A DNA stretch of 21,995 nucleotides from Bacteroidales bacterium UBA6207 (lineage in GTDB: Bacteria > Bacteroidota > Bacteroidia > Bacteroidales > F082): positions 1,948 through 23,942 of the forward strand of contig DISP01000102.1 of the NCBI GenBank assembly GCA_002421995.1, in the 5' to 3' direction. Positions 6,965-15,592 of the stretch are shown here, one piece after another (position 1 is the stretch's first letter; each line of letters begins with the position of its first letter). The notes under the pieces were generated by a model. That model had not been told where the DNA came from. It searched no databases and was given only the letters and a program-made list of their open reading frames with translations. Both the position numbers and the translations under genes were made by a program.

Positions 6965-8020
6965 ATGAAAATAGTTAAAATACTGACAATTGTCACCTTT
7001 GTGATCGCAATGGGATTTTCATGCAACAAAGGTATTGACCCCATAACTGAGGTTGCGCCGAAGCAAGATGCAGCTGATCCTACCTTGAGTATAAAGTATC
7101 CAATTGATGGTAAAATCGTACGTTCAGATCAGGAAGTTGCTACAGTTGTTTTTAAGGTAGAAGCTGTTGACGATGTCGAACTCAAATCTGTTGTGCTGTT
7201 TTACGATGACGCTGAGCTTGTTACCTTTAACAGCTTCAAGGATTACCGCAGGGCAATGATTGAGTATCCATTTACAAATCTTACCGACGGAAATCATACG
7301 CTGAAAGCTGTTGCAACCGACCTTAAAGGAAACACGTTAGAACAATCAGTGAGTTTCAAAAAGGTGACTGTTCCTGTTTACAATCCAATGGAAGGCGAAA
7401 CACTCTATCTTCCTTTTGAAGAAAGTTTGCTTGATGGTATCACCGGAGAATCACTAACGCTCACCGGAACAGCAACCTATGAAGAGGGTAAATCAGGCAC
7501 AGCATTCCGTGGTGCGCCCGATACCTATATCTCAATGGAATCAGCAAGCGTTGCAACACCTGAGTTTAGTGTGGCTTTCTGGTATCAACCCAATCCGGAG
7601 CCAGCACGCGCAGGTGTTATTGCAATAAGTCCGGTTGGTGATGACCGCAAAGTAGGCTTCAGGCTTCTTCGTGAAGGCAATGCTACAGAACAAAAGATTG
7701 GTCTAAACTTCGGTATTGGAACTACTGAGGTTTGGATGAATCCTTTTGTAACATTTGCTCCAACGGGTCAATGGATGCATATCGCAATCACAATTTCTTC
7801 AACACATGCAACCATTTATGTTGATGGACAGGTAGTTGCCGAAACTGATATTGAAACACCGCTTGACTGGACAGGCTGCCCGGGAATGACAATTTCATCG
7901 GGTGCGCCAAACTTTACATATTGGGAACATTTCTCCGATCAAAGTCTCTACGACGAGATGCATTTCTTTAGCAGAGCTATCAATGCAGCCGAGGTTCAGG
8001 GCTTGATGGGAAGTAAATAG
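6965..8020 (+). CDS. Surface lipoprotein with Ig-like and LamG (concanavalin-A-like) domains
   Basis: The 351-residue protein carries a lipoprotein signal (MGFSC, cysteine 20). It then has an Ig-like domain at about residues 38-135, with DDVELKSVVLFYDD and DGNHTLKAVATDLKGN typical of bacterial Ig repeats. A LamG-like jellyroll follows at about 145-348, marked by FSVAFWYQPN, WMHIAITISS-HATIYVDGQVV and the closing YDEMHFFSRAINAAEV. No catalytic residues are apparent. It occupies the place of SusE/SusF in the starch system, directly after susD, so a role in holding the target glycan at the cell surface is likely. The LamG fold commonly binds carbohydrate. The acidic residue after the lipidated cysteine is further along (CNKGID), so surface exposure is likely but less clearly signalled than for SusD. 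Confidence 0.8.
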   Translation: MKIVKILTIVTFVIAMGFSCNKGIDPITEVAPKQDAADPTLSIKYPIDGKIVRSDQEVATVVFKVEAVDDVELKSVVLFYDDAELVTFNSFKDYRRAMIEYPFTNLTDGNHTLKAVATDLKGNTLEQSVSFKKVTVPVYNPMEGETLYLPFEESLLDGITGESLTLTGTATYEEGKSGTAFRGAPDTYISMESASVATPEFSVAFWYQPNPEPARAGVIAISPVGDDRKVGFRLLREGNATEQKIGLNFGIGTTEVWMNPFVTFAPTGQWMHIAITISSTHATIYVDGQVVAETDIETPLDWTGCPGMTISSGAPNFTYWEHFSDQSLYDEMHFFSRAINAAEVQGLMGSK

Positions 8021-8040
8021 TTGGTTAGTGAGTTGATTGA

Positions 8041-8072
8041 AAGAGGGAGGGGTTTCCCTTCCCTCTTTTTTC
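8041..8072 (+). terminator. Strong intrinsic terminator after the uptake module
   Basis: AAAGAGGGAGGGG (8041-8053) pairs with CCCTTCCCTCTTT (8057-8069) through 13 pairs including one G-U, with a TTT loop. A six-base T run (8067-8072) overlaps the foot of the stem. It begins 21 bases after the LamG-lipoprotein stop. It would end or attenuate the susC-susD-LamG message before the enzyme genes, whose own start is 55 bases further on. Confidence 0.85.
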
Positions 8073-8127
8073 TAAAGTTCAATTTTTAAATTTTTAGACC
8101 GTTTAAACTATAAAATACTACAAGAAG

Positions 8128-10119
8128 ATGCACAAGAGATCTCAGCTTTATTCAATATTTAATTTATCAGGCGTTGCTTTACTATCCCTGATAACTATAT
8201 TTTCCTGTAAAAAAGAAAAAGAGGAAGAACCCGGTAAACTTGAGGTAACAGCATGTTCTTTAGGTACAATTCAATTGCAGGTAGCCGCCGAAGTAAAGGA
8301 TGTGCCGATCAATCAGGATGCCCAAATCACCTTTTCCGAAGCAGTTGACAGCATTTCTGCCAAACAAAACATTACGATAAAAAATGAAGAAAACATTGTT
8401 TTAAGCGGGCTTAGATACGTTTTTCAAAATGATGCAAAAACGGTAATTATCAGGCATGCTGATTTTGGTAAGCTCAAAAGCTATACCCTGAACCTGGATA
8501 AAGCACTGAAAGGCAGCAAAGGGCAGACATTTGCCGGGGCAATTTACAGGTTCAAAACTGACAATGGCGTGTTTACACTTAAAAATGCAAGTGTAAACGG
8601 CAGAGAGTTTTTAACAACAACGAATATTTACAACATCAACAACAAGCAAATTGATATTGAGCTGGAGTTTTCTCAATCATTAGACACAAATGATATCAAA
8701 TCAAAATTTACACTTGACGGAAATTCTCTATTTCAGCTAAGCTTCGAAGATAGTTTCAAAAAAGTAAAACTCAGTTCAAACCAGGTACTTAGCGGATACT
8801 CCAAATATGTTTTTATTGCGTCAACTGCACTGAGATCCACCTCAGGCTACACCTTTCCAGGTTTCAGCAATTCATTTATGACAACGGTGGATTCAACACC
8901 AAAATTTCCACTTATTTCTGACGAAGAATTGCTGACATTGGTTCAACAACAAACCTTCCGCTTCTTTTATGATTATGCCCACCCTGCAAGCGGCATGACG
9001 CGGGAGCGCAACAACTCGGGTGACCTTGTCACATCCGGCGGTTCAGGCTTCGGGGTGATGGCCCTTATCGTTGGTATGGAACGCGGGTTCATCACCCGCG
9101 AACAAGGCATCACAAGGCTTGACAAAATCGTTACTTTTCTCGAAACCTGCGACCGCTTTCATGGGGCATGGTCGCATTGGATCAATGGTGCTACAGGTGC
9201 TGTCATCCCTTTTGGAACAAAAGACAATGGCGGTGATCTTGTTGAAACTGCCTTCATGGCTCAGGGACTAATTACAATGCGTCAATACCTCAATACCCAA
9301 AATCCGGTTGAAAATGAACTGATCAACAGAATTACTACCCTTTACAATGAAATTGAATGGAGTTGGTATCGCCGCAGCAACCAAAACGTATTGTATTGGC
9401 ATTGGTCACCAAATTACGGTTGGGAAATGAACCATCAAATTGCAGGATATAACGAAACACTTATCACCTATGTGATGGCTGCTGCATCACCCACCTACAC
9501 CATTCCAGCTAATGTTTATCACCAGGGATATGCCCGAAACGGAGCTATCCGCAATGGCAAATCCTTCTATGGTTACACCTTACCTGTTGGTTTTGATTAC
9601 GGCGGACCGCTGTTTTTCGCGCACTACTCCTTTATGGGACTCGATCCGCGTAATTTATCAGACGCCTACGCGAACTACTGGACACAAAACACGCATCATG
9701 CCTTAATAAACTATTCTTACTGTGCGGCCAATCCTAAAGGTTATCCAAACTACAGCAGTCATTGTTGGGGTTTAACAGCAGGTGATATCCCCGGCGGATA
9801 TGGTGTAAGCGAGCCGACAAACGACAGGGGTGTGATCACTCCTACTGCAGCCGTGGCTTCATTGCCCTTCAGTCCTGAGCAATCCATGAATGCCATACGG
9901 TTTTTCTATTATACGATTGGGGATAAACTGTGGGGAAACTACGGCTTTTACGATGCCTTTGATGTTCATGCCGGCTGGTGGGCAAGTTCCTATCTGGCTA
10001 TAGACCAGGGACCTATCATCGTGATGATCGAAAATCACCGTACCGGATTACTCTGGAATTTGTTTATGAGTGCCCCTGAAGTGCAACAAGGGCTGGATAA
10101 ACTTGGCTTTACCTATTAA
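8128..10119 (+). CDS. GH144 beta-1,2-glucanase lipoprotein with two N-terminal Ig-like domains (copy A)
   Basis: The lipobox IFSC puts the lipidated cysteine at residue 27, followed by KKEKEEEP, an acidic segment of the type that directs Bacteroidota lipoproteins to the cell surface. Two SbsA/Big_5-like Ig domains lie at about 42-150 and 150-262. The glucoamylase-like (PF10091) alpha/alpha-barrel follows at about 268-660. Family landmarks are LVQQQTFRFFYDYAHP, TSGGSGFGVMA, DRFHGAWSHWING, YWHWSPNYGW and the C-terminal AIDQGPIIVMIENHRTG. The acidic set D366, D370, E373 (DNGGDLVET) and E443 (GYNET) reproduces, in spacing, residues I recall as essential in characterised GH144 endo-beta-1,2-glucanases. 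I infer a surface endoglucanase that makes oligosaccharides for SusCD. The domain's Pfam name should not be read as starch activity. First gene after the terminator at 8041. Confidence 0.82.
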   Translation: MHKRSQLYSIFNLSGVALLSLITIFSCKKEKEEEPGKLEVTACSLGTIQLQVAAEVKDVPINQDAQITFSEAVDSISAKQNITIKNEENIVLSGLRYVFQNDAKTVIIRHADFGKLKSYTLNLDKALKGSKGQTFAGAIYRFKTDNGVFTLKNASVNGREFLTTTNIYNINNKQIDIELEFSQSLDTNDIKSKFTLDGNSLFQLSFEDSFKKVKLSSNQVLSGYSKYVFIASTALRSTSGYTFPGFSNSFMTTVDSTPKFPLISDEELLTLVQQQTFRFFYDYAHPASGMTRERNNSGDLVTSGGSGFGVMALIVGMERGFITREQGITRLDKIVTFLETCDRFHGAWSHWINGATGAVIPFGTKDNGGDLVETAFMAQGLITMRQYLNTQNPVENELINRITTLYNEIEWSWYRRSNQNVLYWHWSPNYGWEMNHQIAGYNETLITYVMAAASPTYTIPANVYHQGYARNGAIRNGKSFYGYTLPVGFDYGGPLFFAHYSFMGLDPRNLSDAYANYWTQNTHHALINYSYCAANPKGYPNYSSHCWGLTAGDIPGGYGVSEPTNDRGVITPTAAVASLPFSPEQSMNAIRFFYYTIGDKLWGNYGFYDAFDVHAGWWASSYLAIDQGPIIVMIENHRTGLLWNLFMSAPEVQQGLDKLGFTY

Positions 10120-10158
10120 GTAAATTTGAAAACAAATTTCAAATCTCATTTTACAATC

Positions 10159-11538
10159 ATGTCAAGGCATATTCTACTTGCAATTGCGGTATTGATCGGA
10201 TTGCTCAGCTTTAACTCTTGTGGACATCAAATGCAAAAGCAATCGGCAGAAAAAGTTTACATTGATAAAACAATTTCTGATGATTCGCTTCTAACCCTCG
10301 TTCAATATCAAACTTTCAGGTATTTCTACGATGGTGCCGAGCCAACCTCAGGCCTTGCGCCGGAAAGAATTCATGGCGATGGCGACTACAGGGAAAAAGA
10401 CAAGCACATTATCACCACAGGTGGTTCCGGATTTGGAATGATGGCAATTCTTGCGGGTATTGAAAGAGGTTTCATCTCAAGGGATGACGGTTTTAAACAT
10501 TTAAAGAAAAATGTTGACTGGCTGGAGCATGCCGACCGCTTCCACGGTGCATGGTCGCATTGGATAAATGGCGAAACAGGAAAGGTGAAGCCTTTCAGTG
10601 AAAATGACAACGGTGCAGATATCGTTGAAACTGCATTTCTTATGCAAGGATTACTTGCTGTGCGTCAATACTTTAAAGATGGTAATCATGAGGAACAACT
10701 TTTAGCAGCACAGATTGATAAACTATGGAGAGAAGTAGAATGGGACTGGTTTACCAAAGAAGGCGAAAAAGTGCTTTACTGGCATTGGTCGCCCGATAAA
10801 GGTTGGAAGATGAATGTTAAAGTTGAAGGCTATAATGAATGCCTGATTCTCTATGTGCTTGCAGCCTCATCTCCTACCCACCCTATTGACGCCGAAACCT
10901 ACCATAAAGGCTGGGCACGCAATGGCAAAATGGGCTCAGAAACTGTTACCTACGGTAAACCTTTGACGCTCAGGCATAATGATGCTGAAAAATATGGAGG
11001 TCCATTGTTCTGGTCGCATTATTCGTTTCTTGGGTTAGATCCAAGAGGACTCAAAGATATGTATGCTGATTATTGGGAACATAATGTCAATCATACACTT
11101 ATTAACAGGCAATGGTGTATCGAAAATCCAAAAAACTTCGAAGGATATGGCGGAAATTGCTGGGGACTTACTGCAAGCTACTCAGTGAATTGGTATCAGG
11201 CACATGCACCCGGTGAAGAAACCGACCATGGTGTTATCTCGCCAACAGCCGCCTTATCGTCATTTCCTTACGCACCCGAGTTTGCTATGCAGGCTTTGCG
11301 TCATTTTTATGTTGATTTAGGACCAAAAATCTGGGGAGAGTATGGCTTTTATGATGCATTTAGTATTCAGGATGATTGGTTTCCAAATGATTACCTGGCA
11401 ATTGACCAAGGCCCGATCGTAGTTATGATCGAAAACTACAGAAGTGGTCTTCTGTGGAATCTGTTTATGAGCTGTCCGGAAGTAACGACAGGTCTTTCAA
11501 AACTTGGCTTTAGCAGCAGTCCATCAAAAAATGATTAA
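10159..11538 (+). CDS. GH144 beta-1,2-glucanase-like lipoprotein (copy B)
   Basis: I start it at ATG 10159, giving 459 residues with a compact signal peptide and lipobox SFNSC (cysteine 21). The frame is open back to a TTG at 10126, but that start is rare in this phylum and lengthens the n-region. After cysteine the sequence is GHQMQKQ, without acidic residues, so it probably faces the periplasm. The mature protein is essentially only the GH144 domain: LVQYQTFRYFYDGAEP, TTGGSGFGMMA, ADRFHGAWSHWING, D150/D154/E157 in DNGADIVET, E227 in GYNEC, and AIDQGPIVVMIENYRSG. It is clearly paralogous to copy A but lacks the Ig domains. The role is probably shortening imported beta-1,2-gluco-oligosaccharides. 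It lies 39 bases after copy A and 3 bases before copy C. Confidence 0.8.
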   Translation: MSRHILLAIAVLIGLLSFNSCGHQMQKQSAEKVYIDKTISDDSLLTLVQYQTFRYFYDGAEPTSGLAPERIHGDGDYREKDKHIITTGGSGFGMMAILAGIERGFISRDDGFKHLKKNVDWLEHADRFHGAWSHWINGETGKVKPFSENDNGADIVETAFLMQGLLAVRQYFKDGNHEEQLLAAQIDKLWREVEWDWFTKEGEKVLYWHWSPDKGWKMNVKVEGYNECLILYVLAASSPTHPIDAETYHKGWARNGKMGSETVTYGKPLTLRHNDAEKYGGPLFWSHYSFLGLDPRGLKDMYADYWEHNVNHTLINRQWCIENPKNFEGYGGNCWGLTASYSVNWYQAHAPGEETDHGVISPTAALSSFPYAPEFAMQALRHFYVDLGPKIWGEYGFYDAFSIQDDWFPNDYLAIDQGPIVVMIENYRSGLLWNLFMSCPEVTTGLSKLGFSSSPSKND

Positions 11539-11541
11539 TCT

Positions 11542-12975
11542 ATGAAATTGAGTTCCTTTTCAAATATTATTTTCAGTCTTTTGTCGCTTTCGGTAGCTTT
11601 TGTTGCAAATGCACAGCCGTCCCTTGTCAATACCAATAACCAAATCCCGGTTGTTGGGGTTATAAAAGGTCTTCCTGATTCAGCACTGCTGGAACTTGTT
11701 CAACGGCAAACCTTTCGTTATTTTTGGCACAATGCACACCCGGTGAGCGGATTGGCGCTGGAACGAAGCGATACTGTTTTAGCAGAGCATTATTGGGACT
11801 ACATCAATGAAGCATGGGACGAACCTAACTTCAGTAAAACCGCTTTTGGACCTGATGCCTGCGCAATTGGCGGAACCGGTTTTGGTATCATGTCAACAGT
11901 TATTGCAGTTGAACGAGATTGGATCGGACGTGACACTGCCGTAAAAAGGTTGGTACAAATTGCTGATTTTCTGATAAATGCAGATTGTTACCATGGTATT
12001 TATCCGCATTTCATGAATGGTAGAACAGGAAAAACAATCAAGTTCGATCGTTTGGATGACGGAGCGGATATTGTTGAAACTTCATATTTGCTCATGGGAT
12101 TTCTGGTTGCCCGTGAATACTTTAATGCTGATGTCCCGATCGAAAAATATTTAAGGAAACGTATCACACAAATGTGGAATGCTGCAAACTGGAATTGGCA
12201 CACAAACAGAGAGAACAAACTCTATTGGCACTGGAGCCCAAACAATGGTTTTGATATGAACTTTCCCGTTTGGGGTTGGAACGAATGTTTAATTACTTAC
12301 ATTATGGCTGCATCATCGCCCTATCATGCAATACCAAGAGCTGTGTATGAGGGGTCATGGGTTGGTAGTCAGGGATTTAAAAATGGTAAAGAATATTATG
12401 GAATCACATTACCATTAGGCAACTACGATAAAGGCGGGCCACTCTTTTTTGAACATTATACTTTTACCGGCATCGACCCCAACGGTTTGACAGATTCTAT
12501 AGGTATCAATTATTTTGAGCAGGGACGTAATCATACACTAATCAATCGTGCTTATTGTCTTGAAAACCCACACAACTACAAAGGTTATAGCGAAAATTCC
12601 TGGGGTTTAACTGCTGGCGACAGCTACAAAGGCTATGTAGCTCATTGTCCTGATACCGACTTTGGTGTGATTCAACCAACAGCTACCATTTCCTCAATCC
12701 CCTATACGCCCGAATTTTCAATGCAGGCACTACGGCATTTTTACGAAAACCTTGGAGATCAACTTTGGACAGAATACGGTTTTGTAGATGGCTTTAGTGA
12801 AACACACAATTGGGTAGCAAAAAGTCACCTTGCAATTGATCAGGGTCCGATAATCATCATGATCGAAAATTATCGCACAGGTTTAATATGGAATTACTTT
12901 ATGCAAATACCTGATATACAGAAAGGATTAACTCGATTAGGTTTTAAAAGCCCGCGGATAGAAGGATTGAAATAG
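11542..12975 (+). CDS. Soluble periplasmic GH144-like enzyme (copy C), divergent
   Basis: The 477-residue protein has a type I signal peptide ending near VANA-QPS, with no lipobox, so it is probably soluble in the periplasm. The GH144 framework is kept: LVQRQTFRYFWHNAHP, GGTGFGIMS, D172/D176/E179 in DDGADIVET, E248 in GWNEC, and AIDQGPIIIMIENYRTG. It differs from copies A and B in two places that line the active site in this fold. An insertion follows LALERSD at about residues 74-110 (EHYWDYINEAWDEP), and HGAWSHWING becomes HGIYPHFMNG. These changes suggest another chain-length preference or exo action, as known for some GH144 members, but this is inference. It starts three bases after the stop of copy B. 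Confidence 0.78.
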   Translation: MKLSSFSNIIFSLLSLSVAFVANAQPSLVNTNNQIPVVGVIKGLPDSALLELVQRQTFRYFWHNAHPVSGLALERSDTVLAEHYWDYINEAWDEPNFSKTAFGPDACAIGGTGFGIMSTVIAVERDWIGRDTAVKRLVQIADFLINADCYHGIYPHFMNGRTGKTIKFDRLDDGADIVETSYLLMGFLVAREYFNADVPIEKYLRKRITQMWNAANWNWHTNRENKLYWHWSPNNGFDMNFPVWGWNECLITYIMAASSPYHAIPRAVYEGSWVGSQGFKNGKEYYGITLPLGNYDKGGPLFFEHYTFTGIDPNGLTDSIGINYFEQGRNHTLINRAYCLENPHNYKGYSENSWGLTAGDSYKGYVAHCPDTDFGVIQPTATISSIPYTPEFSMQALRHFYENLGDQLWTEYGFVDGFSETHNWVAKSHLAIDQGPIIIMIENYRTGLIWNYFMQIPDIQKGLTRLGFKSPRIEGLK

Positions 12976-13050
12976 TGCCGAAATTGATTGTATCTATTTA
13001 ATAAATGTACAAGTGCATGAGACATTTTTTGGCAACAAGCTTATTACATA

Positions 13051-15591
13051 ATGACTGATATTAAAACTACATTCCTACGCAAAACATTTGGCAGCCAAAA
13101 AACCTCGTGCTTTCAAGGGTTATTGGTTTTCATGTCAATGCTGTTTACTGTTTCGTTGTTTGCACAAGTGAAGGATGCCGGATCAATTCTGCAATGGATT
13201 CAAACTGCCGATGGACTGTCAGGTCAAACAGAGTTGGCACAATTTAAGATTCAGGTGTACAACCAGAATACAATCAGAGTGCGTTTGACACTAAAAGACA
13301 ACTTTGATGAATTTTCTTATGTTCTTATAAATGAAGATGTTGTCAGGAATACGGTCTTTACAATTGCCGAATCCGCTCATTCAATTTTTGTTCAAACGGC
13401 GGCATTGGACGTTGAAATAAAAAAAACTCCTTCCTTCAGGGTTATTTTTCGGAATAAATTCGGAAAAATCATCAATGAAGATGTTGAAGGAAAAGGATTC
13501 GGCACAAGTTTTATTGGTGAAAGAAGTACGTTGTACAAGAAAATGCAAGCGGGCGAGCGGTTTGTTGGCTTGGGAGAAGTGCTCGGAAATCTTGACAAAA
13601 AAGGTAATGGATTTTTGCTTAACAATACTGACACCTACAAATACGGCGATCCGCGTCTTCCAATGTATGTGAGTATTCCTTTTTATATTGGCATTCATAA
13701 TGAAGAGGTTTACGCATTGTTTTATCACAATTCGCACAAGACTTTTTTCAATTTCGGACTTTCGACACCCAATTTTACATCCGTTACCGCCGAGGGTGGC
13801 GATGTGGATTACTTCCTGATTTATGATTCATCAATCGAAAAAATTCTTTTTCACTATACAGCTCTTACAGGAAGAATGCAATTACCACCTAAGTGGAGCC
13901 TTGGATATCATCAAAGCCGATGTAGCTATTTCCCCGATTCTGCCGTAAGATTAATCGCTGAATCGTTCAGAGCAAAAAAACTTCCAATAGACTGCATTGT
14001 TTTAGATGCTGATTATCTACATGAATATGAACCTTTTAGGATTAATACAAAGCGATTCCCTGATATGTCGGGCCTGAGCTCGCAGCTTAAAAAACTAAAC
14101 ATTGAAATCACGGCTTCAGTCAATCCCGGAATCAAAATTGATACGACTTATTTTGCATACCATGATGGTTTGGAAAAAGATGTATTCGTTAAATTCACGG
14201 ATGGCAGCCTCTACGAAGCTGATATTGCACCGAGTTTCAATCATTTCGTTGACTTTACATCACCAAAAGCCAGAAAATGGTGGGCTGACAATATGAAGTT
14301 TCTGGCAGAAAATGGAATTCACGGATATTGGAACGATATGAACGAACCAGCCGTAGGTGGCAGTTATCTACCTGATAATCTTTTATTTGACTTTGATGGA
14401 AGAAAAGCAACCGCCCTCGAAGCAAAAAATCTTTATGGGATGCTGATGGCCAGAAGCAGTTTTGAATCAGCAATTAAATATGGTGGAAATAAACGTCCGT
14501 TTGTTTTAAGCAGGTCGGGCTTTGCTGGAATTCAAAGGTATGCCGCCGTTTGGACAGGTGATAATACCGCATCTGATGAATTCCTTTTGGGTGGCACACT
14601 CCTCAATACACAACTTGGCTTGTCAGGCCTGGCTTTTGTTGGTGATGACATTGGTGGTTATATAGGCCCAACATCAAAAAATCTGTTTATACGATGGATG
14701 CAGCTTGGTATGTTTCAACCATTTGCGCGCAATCATAAAGAAGCTTTTTCAACAGCAAACGAACCATGGGCATACGGAGAGGAGGCCGAAGCAATTGTCA
14801 GAGAATATATGAATTTTCGTTATCAGGCAATGCCCTATCTTTATTCATTGTTTTACAATGCTGCGCAAACTGGCCTTCCGGTTGTAAGAAGCCTTTGTAT
14901 CGAAAACCCTTTCGATCCAAATGTTTTTAACACCTTGTTTCAATACCAATTTATGCTGGGTGATGCGATGCTCATCGTTCCGGTGACTTCCAGCGAATCA
15001 TTTAAGGAATATTACCTGCCTGCCGGAAAGTGGTTTGATATTTATTCTGATCTACAATATTCAGGTAATCAAATATATAGCAAGAAGACAAATATTCAGA
15101 CAATACCTGTTTTTGTAAAAGAATCTTCTATCATTCCCATGCAGTCGTTGGTCCAAAGCACTAAAGAACAGTCCTCCGATACGCTTTACCTCCATGTTTA
15201 TAACGGAATCAAACCGAATAGCTTTACCTGGTATGAGGATGATGGAGAAACCAACAACCATCTCGATGGTCAGTTTTACAAACGATCCATAACATTCGTT
15301 CCTGAAAAAAAACAACTGATTTTCGATGAAGCTTCTGGCAATTATCAAACTCATTTTAAGTACGTTAAGTGCTATTTTCATGGATTTTCTGAAATATTTC
15401 GTTTTAGGATCAGGGAAAAGGAACTGGCGAAGAATATAGAAGAAATCAAGATACTGGACGGATTGAGGTTTTTAAATGACTACTATGATTCTGGTTATTA
15501 TAAAAGTCTTCTACAGCTGAACCCGGCCCCAAAGTGTGTAACTATCTCATTTCCTCTACAATATGGAAATCAAGTAATAAACTGGTATTAA
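13051..15591 (+). CDS. GH31 alpha-glycosidase (alpha-glucosidase-like), periplasmic
   Basis: The 846-residue enzyme has a long n-region and a signal peptide ending near residue 39 (VSLFAQ). An N-terminal beta-sandwich has FVGLGEVLGNLDKKG and VSIPFYIGIHN. The (beta/alpha)8 domain starts near residue 275 (KWSLGYHQSRCSY). GYWNDMNEP carries the nucleophile D429, and VWTGDN carries the acid/base D504. A C-terminal DUF5110-like segment has FTWYEDDGE. All catalytic landmarks are present, so it should be active on an alpha-linkage, most probably alpha-glucoside. That is unexpected beside beta-1,2-glucanases; an alpha-1,6-closed OPG ring is one possible substrate. Spacing is 75 bases to copy C of GH144 and one base to the next gene, so it is part of the same transcript. 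Exact linkage specificity cannot be read. Confidence 0.88.
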   Translation: MTDIKTTFLRKTFGSQKTSCFQGLLVFMSMLFTVSLFAQVKDAGSILQWIQTADGLSGQTELAQFKIQVYNQNTIRVRLTLKDNFDEFSYVLINEDVVRNTVFTIAESAHSIFVQTAALDVEIKKTPSFRVIFRNKFGKIINEDVEGKGFGTSFIGERSTLYKKMQAGERFVGLGEVLGNLDKKGNGFLLNNTDTYKYGDPRLPMYVSIPFYIGIHNEEVYALFYHNSHKTFFNFGLSTPNFTSVTAEGGDVDYFLIYDSSIEKILFHYTALTGRMQLPPKWSLGYHQSRCSYFPDSAVRLIAESFRAKKLPIDCIVLDADYLHEYEPFRINTKRFPDMSGLSSQLKKLNIEITASVNPGIKIDTTYFAYHDGLEKDVFVKFTDGSLYEADIAPSFNHFVDFTSPKARKWWADNMKFLAENGIHGYWNDMNEPAVGGSYLPDNLLFDFDGRKATALEAKNLYGMLMARSSFESAIKYGGNKRPFVLSRSGFAGIQRYAAVWTGDNTASDEFLLGGTLLNTQLGLSGLAFVGDDIGGYIGPTSKNLFIRWMQLGMFQPFARNHKEAFSTANEPWAYGEEAEAIVREYMNFRYQAMPYLYSLFYNAAQTGLPVVRSLCIENPFDPNVFNTLFQYQFMLGDAMLIVPVTSSESFKEYYLPAGKWFDIYSDLQYSGNQIYSKKTNIQTIPVFVKESSIIPMQSLVQSTKEQSSDTLYLHVYNGIKPNSFTWYEDDGETNNHLDGQFYKRSITFVPEKKQLIFDEASGNYQTHFKYVKCYFHGFSEIFRFRIREKELAKNIEEIKILDGLRFLNDYYDSGYYKSLLQLNPAPKCVTISFPLQYGNQVINWY

Positions 15592-15592
15592 C

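Noticed and set aside
10126..10158. TTG at 10126 as the start of GH144 copy B
   Set aside because: ATG 10159 gives a compact lipoprotein signal peptide; TTG starts are uncommon in Bacteroidota.
8128..12975. Starch/glucoamylase reading of the three PF10091-type genes
   Set aside because: The Pfam name is historical. The motifs fit GH144, and the GH3 and GH94 neighbours point to a beta-1,2-glucan. The GH31 gene alone does not make this a starch locus, as no GH13 or GH97 is present.
13003..13030. AAATGT/ACATTT hairpin with T run between GH144 copy C and GH31
   Set aside because: Six A/T-rich pairs with a 13-base loop is too weak for a terminator, and the 75-base gap is otherwise featureless.
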